Assembly: GCA_950022295.1 (NCBI GenBank)
Contig: OX465598.1
Location: 112,761,001 to 112,825,000, forward strand
Direction: 5' to 3'
From: Bromus sterilis
Taxonomy: Eukaryota > Streptophyta > Magnoliopsida > Poales > Poaceae
DNA: 64,000 nucleotides
The notes beneath the pieces are model-generated. The model did not search any database. It saw only the letters and a list, made by a program, of their open reading frames with translations, and was not told the DNA's origin. Shown one piece after another: positions 59,479 through 64,000 of this stretch. The position numbers and the translations under genes were made by a program. Within the stretch, counting starts at the first letter, position 1. Each line of letters begins with the position of its first letter.

Positions 59479-61325
59479 ACATCCCCAAGCTTAATTCCTG
59501 CTCGTCCTCGAGTAGGTAAATGATAACAAACATAATTTCCGTGGTGACATGCTAGCAACCATATAAGAACTTTGAAAAGTAAATCAATCAAGGTATGGTA
59601 TTCAATTCAAGTCATAACATGCAAGAGTCCATATTAGCATTGAAACAAGCAACAAAAGAACATTAGGTGCAAGAGCTCTCGCTGTCCGTGACTCGAATGT
59701 CTCCAAATGGTGTTTGCGTGAGAGAAGAGGGATAGGGAATACGAGAAAAAAGTATTTTTGTTGAGAACTCAATCTACTAAAGTTTCACATTTTTTCTTCT
59801 TTGGAATCTTATGTTGACTCGTCCCCAGACCACTATCCAAGTACAAGTCAATTTGATCCACTCCTTTTCAATATTTTGAGCACTCATGCAATGAGCTTAA
59901 GCACGAGAGTTGACATTTAGGATGGCAAAGAGAGAAATATGGTGGAGAAGGAAGACAAAAAGGTGAGAAAGGCTCACATTAATGAGGACAATCATGGGCG
60001 AGAAGGCCAAATGATAGATATGATGTGAGGAGTAGGGATTTCCATGCAATGGATGCACATATGATCTAAAAAACTCTCCAAAGGAACTAGTGGGGGTGCA
60101 TCTAACTTGCTCGCTCATGAAGATCTAGAGCTCTTTTGAGGAGGCTCATCCTTGGAATATGCAAGCCAAGATCTATAGTGTGAAGGCCCCCACATAGCTA
60201 TGTGCATGAATGATCATCTCTATGGAGTACAAGGATAAGAGGGAGTACTAGTGTGGATCTTTCAAAAGGATAGTAGTGTTTCCCCTTTCTATCTTTTTAT
60301 TTCTTTTTCTCTTTTTTTTCTATTTTTTGTTTTTTTGGTGGCCTCAATGGCTCTTTCGATTTAACTCTCATTTGTCCTCTTTGGGATCTTTTATTTTGTC
60401 CACTTTGGGATGTTTTCCTCACTTAAGGGAAACACTCTAATTTAAAGAGGGTATAGAAGATCTTTCACACTTTAGAAGGTACTCAAATCATAAAGAAGAT
60501 GTAGCTATCATGATGTATGCAATGCATGCCGCTGCCAGTGTAGCAGGAACATGTATGACATGAAGACCAAGTCATGAAGAGGTGGATGTTGCATGGCAAT
60601 ATATCTCGGAAAGGCTATGGAAATGCCTTGATAGGTAGGTATGGTGGTTGTTTTCAAGAAATATATAAGGAGGTTTATTATGACAGAGCGTATCATGCCA
60701 AGGGTTTGGATGTACTGGTGAAGGTGGATGCCAACTCTCGGAGTGAGATGAAGGCAATGCATGGCACAGGAGAGGCTAGCTAATATGAGGAGGTGGAAGT
60801 GTCAACTTTCAATAGTTACATTAGTCTGAAGAACTCATGCACTTATTATCGGTAACTCTCAATCTAATAAGGAGGAGGTTCACAAATAGACAAGTACCCC
60901 GAGGAGGAGTGTATGGAGGTTTGGTTATCCTTGCGCATCCTCGACTCATGGTACGTGAGTGTACTCTAATATTCGATCCCTCCAAAGATTAGCGATCCAT
61001 CTAGTAGCTAGCGTTCTCAACTAGTTTTGTAGAATTTTGAAAATAATCACGGATTTCCCAAAATACGACACCTATCACTAATAGGCTCGAGCTCTTCACA
61101 CCAAAAGTTCAAACATTACTCACATCAATGCCTCAAAACTATTGCAAGTTACTACTAAAATTAAATAGCAACCTCAATTACCTACTCTCAAGACAAGACA
61201 CAACTCAGTGCAACAACCAACTCTCTTAACAAGATAAACATGAAAACTAAGGAGAGTTCCAGCAACAGACTAAAAAAAATCCAAGGCTCTTGCTAGAGAC
61301 AAACTAAAACTAATACTAAACATGG
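59479..61325 (-). mobile_element. D internal 3' region, unit 2
   Basis: Same content and same truncation point as in unit 1. An inverted repeat is formed with the following C part (arms 60498-61008 and 61325-61831). Confidence 0.85.
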
Positions 61326-61839
61326 CTACTAGATAGATCACTAATCTTTGGAGGCATCCGATATTAGAGTACACTCACGTACCTTGAGTCGAGGATGCGC
61401 AAGGATAACCAAACCCCCATACACTCCTCCTCGGGGTACTTGTCTCTTTGTGAACCTCCTAATTAGATTTAGAGTTACTGATAATAAGTGCATGAGTTGT
61501 TCGGACTAATGTAAGTATTTAAAGTTGACACTTCCACCTCCTCATATTTGCTAGCCTCTTCGGTACCGTGCATTGCCCTCTTATCACTCTGAGAGTTGGC
61601 TCCTACCCGCCAGTGCATCCAAACTCTTGACATGATACACTTTGTCATCATAAACCTCCCTATATATTTCCTCAAAACAGCCACCATACCTACCTATCAA
61701 GGCATTTCCATAGCCTTTACGAGATATATAGCCATGCAACATCCATCTTCTCATGACTTGATCTTCATGTCATACATGTTCCTTCAACACTGGCAGAGGC
61801 ATACATTTGCATACCTCATGATAGCTACATCATAGGATT
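61326..61839 (+). mobile_element. Element C internal region resumed, plus repeat joint, unit 2
   Basis: Same sequence and same joint as 57199-57712, which shows that the joint was amplified as part of the unit. Confidence 0.8.
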
Positions 61840-61994
61840 TTCAATTGTAGTAGTAACATGCAATAGTTTTGAGGTCTTGTTGTGAGTAATGTTTTGAACT
61901 TTTGGTGTAAAGAGCTCTAGCCTATTAGTGATAGGTATCGTATTTTGGGCAATCCGTGTTTATTTTCAATAACTACAAAAACTAGTTGAGAACT

Positions 61995-63623
61995 TGATGG
62001 CGTGGATATGGTAATGGCTTGTCGCCCTTCGTTGGTTAGCACCAAATTTCCCTCAGTGAAGATACCGAGGTTATCAATCCAGTAGGACTCCGATAATGAT
62101 AAGTAGGTGGTGAAGCGAGCAACGCCCCATTTGAGATATTGCTCTCTTAACCTCGACCTGCATAGGACACAAATAACTTTGCTCCCAACGAAGTTCAGAG
62201 AGGTTGTCAATCTCTCCGGTCTTGTTGTTTACAAAGGATCAAACACACAAGGGATAATGATAATGATGATAGCAACTGAAATTAAATACTGAAAAGTAAA
62301 TGAGCGTGTAAACAATGATAAGAATATGGACCGGGGTCCCGTGATGTTCACTAGTGATGTCTCTCTCCCAAAAGACGATAAGACTGCTATGCGAGGTAAA
62401 CAAATTACAGAAGGGCAATTGACAGGATTATAAATGCACCGCAATGCTAACTATGCTACAAAAGAAAGGAAGAGGTTCAAAAGCACGGGCAGTACGCCAA
62501 AGTAAGTAGACCGAAATCCATCTGCATCTACTACTAATCATCCACCTTGAGATATCTATCCAGAACATCTCGCTGGTATTAAGTTGCGAGCCCCACCCAA
62601 AGTGTAAACCCAAAGCAACAGACAACTGGATTAAAAAGAACTTTGCATAAAGTAAACAATCCTTGCAACCGCGGTTACAAGCACCGTCGTTTTCCCCCTT
62701 GTGGCCACAACACATCCCCTAGACTCATGTTTCTGTCACTCAAGCGTGTCATCAGGGGGCATGTACCCACAATCGAGCATAACGTTCCCATTGGAGTTAC
62801 TACCTACCACTTGGCCAAAGCAATAAAATGCAACGGAGAACATGCAAGAATTACTTCGGAACAAAAATACAAAAGATAAGAACCAATTATATTAATCTAT
62901 CACAATCTGAACATAATCTCATAATCCATCAGATCCCATCAAACTCAGCATAGCAAAAGCAGAAAGATTACATATGTGCCTCGATCATGTAGGGCTGCTC
63001 ACGAGGTCTAAACCATGAAGAACAAAGAGGGGAGGAGAACATCACATAACTACTGATCACGGAGCCATGGTCCAAAGGAAACTACTCACGGCACATCCGG
63101 GAAGCGTCCATGGTGGAGGAGAAGCTTTTGGAGGTCGATCCTCCCTCCGGAAGGGTGTCGGATCCTGACGGTGCTCCCGATCTTGGAAGCGCGGCGGCGG
63201 CGGAACAGAGGTGAGAGCGCGAAAAAGGGTTCTCTCCTCGGAAGTTTCCCGGGACGGAGATTAAATATGTGAAGGGGGCAGCCAGGGGGCAACCAGGAAT
63301 CCAGGCGCCCCCCTGGCGTGACGAGGCCCCTGACCGTGCCAGGTGTCCTCCTGGGCACTTGTTGGTGGCCCCCCGGCCCTCCTTCGGGAATCTGGAAGCT
63401 TCCGGTACGCTGAATATTATCTGACTTTCCCGGATTTTTGGAGCACTTTTTATATGGGGGAAAACTGAAATAGAAAAACAGCAGAAAACAGAAACTGGCA
63501 CTGGGGTGCACCGAGTAATTAGGTTAGTCCAAATATGATAAAAAAGTGTATCTAGATCATTACAATATCACACAAAACATGCATGGAGCGAGAAGAAATT
63601 ATCGATACGTTTGATACGTATCA
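61995..63623 (-). mobile_element. D 3' LTR, unit 3
   Basis: 1629 bp; slightly longer because it keeps bases near 62280 lost from units 1 and 2. Confidence 0.9.
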
Positions 63624-64000
63624 ACATGCCCAAGCTTAATTCTTGCTCGTCCTCGAGTAGGTAAATGATAACAAACATAATTTCCGTGGTGACATGCTAG
63701 CAACCATATAAGAACTTTGAAAAGTAAAGCAATCAAGGTATGTGAGTCAATTCAAGTCATAACATGCAAGAGTCCATATTAGCATTGAAACAAGCAACAA
63801 AAGAACATTAGGTGCAAGAGCTCTCGCTGTCCGTGACTCGAATGTCTCAAAATGGTGTTTGCGTGAAAGAAGAGGGATAGGGAATACGAGAAAAAAGTAT
63901 TTTTGTTGAGAACTCAATCTACTAAAGTTTCACATTTTTTCTTCTTTGGAATCTTATGTTGACTCGTCCCCAGACCACTAGCCAGGTACAAGTCAATTTG
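63624..64000 (-). mobile_element. D internal 3' region, unit 3, cut by window end
   Basis: Starts with the polypurine tract (one change: ATGCCC instead of ATCCCC on the plus strand) and follows units 1 and 2 to the last base. Confidence 0.85.

Larger units (their letters stand above)
57713..61839. repeat. Tandem unit 2 (4127 bp)
   Basis: Collinear with unit 1. It lacks a few bases in the GCGGCGGCGG run (near 59048) and carries the same joint sequence at its right end as unit 1. Confidence 0.92.
61840..64000. repeat. Tandem unit 3, cut by window end
   Basis: Collinear with units 1 and 2 as far as the window goes. It keeps about 13 bases near 62280 (ATTAAATACTG) that both other units lack. 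Confidence 0.92.

Noticed and set aside
53583..64000. CRISPR-like or satellite array
   Set aside because: The repeats are 4.13 kb long with retrotransposon content and no short repeat-spacer pattern.

Overview
The window is a gene-poor block of nested LTR retrotransposons from a large-genome grass, most likely Triticeae (wheat, Aegilops, barley or rye group). The basis is the repeat types: a 5S-bearing Cassandra TRIM, a BARE/Angela-like Copia element, an Athila-type Gypsy family resembling Sabrina/WHAM, a SIRE-like Copia element with several internal polypurine tracts, and two long-LTR Gypsy-like families with almost no coding capacity. I see no convincing host gene, tRNA gene, rRNA gene or CRISPR array. 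All comparisons are by eye; family names beyond the lineage level are tentative.

Working names. G: long-LTR (4.2 kb) family, minus strand, 468-8834. J: SIRE-like Copia element, plus strand, 8835-24773. K: BARE/Angela-like Copia element, 15488-23589. S: Athila-type family with LTRs starting TGATACGTCC, present as elements A, B, C (plus strand), R, two solo LTRs and D (minus strand). T: long-LTR family (E1, E2), 35403-51543.

Layout. 1-467 is the end of a plus-strand G-family LTR (G2) that abuts the remaining G 3' LTR (468-1191). G has a non-coding internal region holding a complete Cassandra TRIM (1708-2395) and a full 5' LTR (4635-8834). 8835-15254 is the decayed 3' ORF and tail of J, split by two minus-strand S solo LTRs (9678-11307, target duplication ACATG; 12729-14273, target duplication CAAGG). 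The J 3' LTR (15255-15487 plus 23590-24773) is split by K, a complete element with target duplication AGATG. 24774-25513 is half of a minus-strand S LTR (R), which interrupts the 5' LTR of A (25514-26118). A carries gag and protease but no reverse transcriptase or integrase (26119-31093), then its 3' LTR (31094-32705). A sits in the internal region of B (32706-34841), whose 3' LTR (34842-35402) is cut by T. T holds E1 (3.7-kb LTR, 604-bp internal region, second LTR) with E2 (3.7- and 4.0-kb LTRs, 588-bp internal region) inside that second LTR. From 51544 an S element C is interrupted by minus-strand S element D, and the chimeric C/D/C block is tandemly repeated with a period near 4.13 kb (53583, 57713, 61840, running off the window end).

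How it fits together. Most elements left of A appear only as right halves, which suggests that their left halves lie upstream in mirrored order. Nothing here encodes a complete replication machinery: gag (A, K) and protease (A) survive as broken reading frames, while G, T and Cassandra keep only cis signals (LTR promoter, primer-binding site, polypurine tract). They would depend on proteins supplied by autonomous relatives elsewhere.
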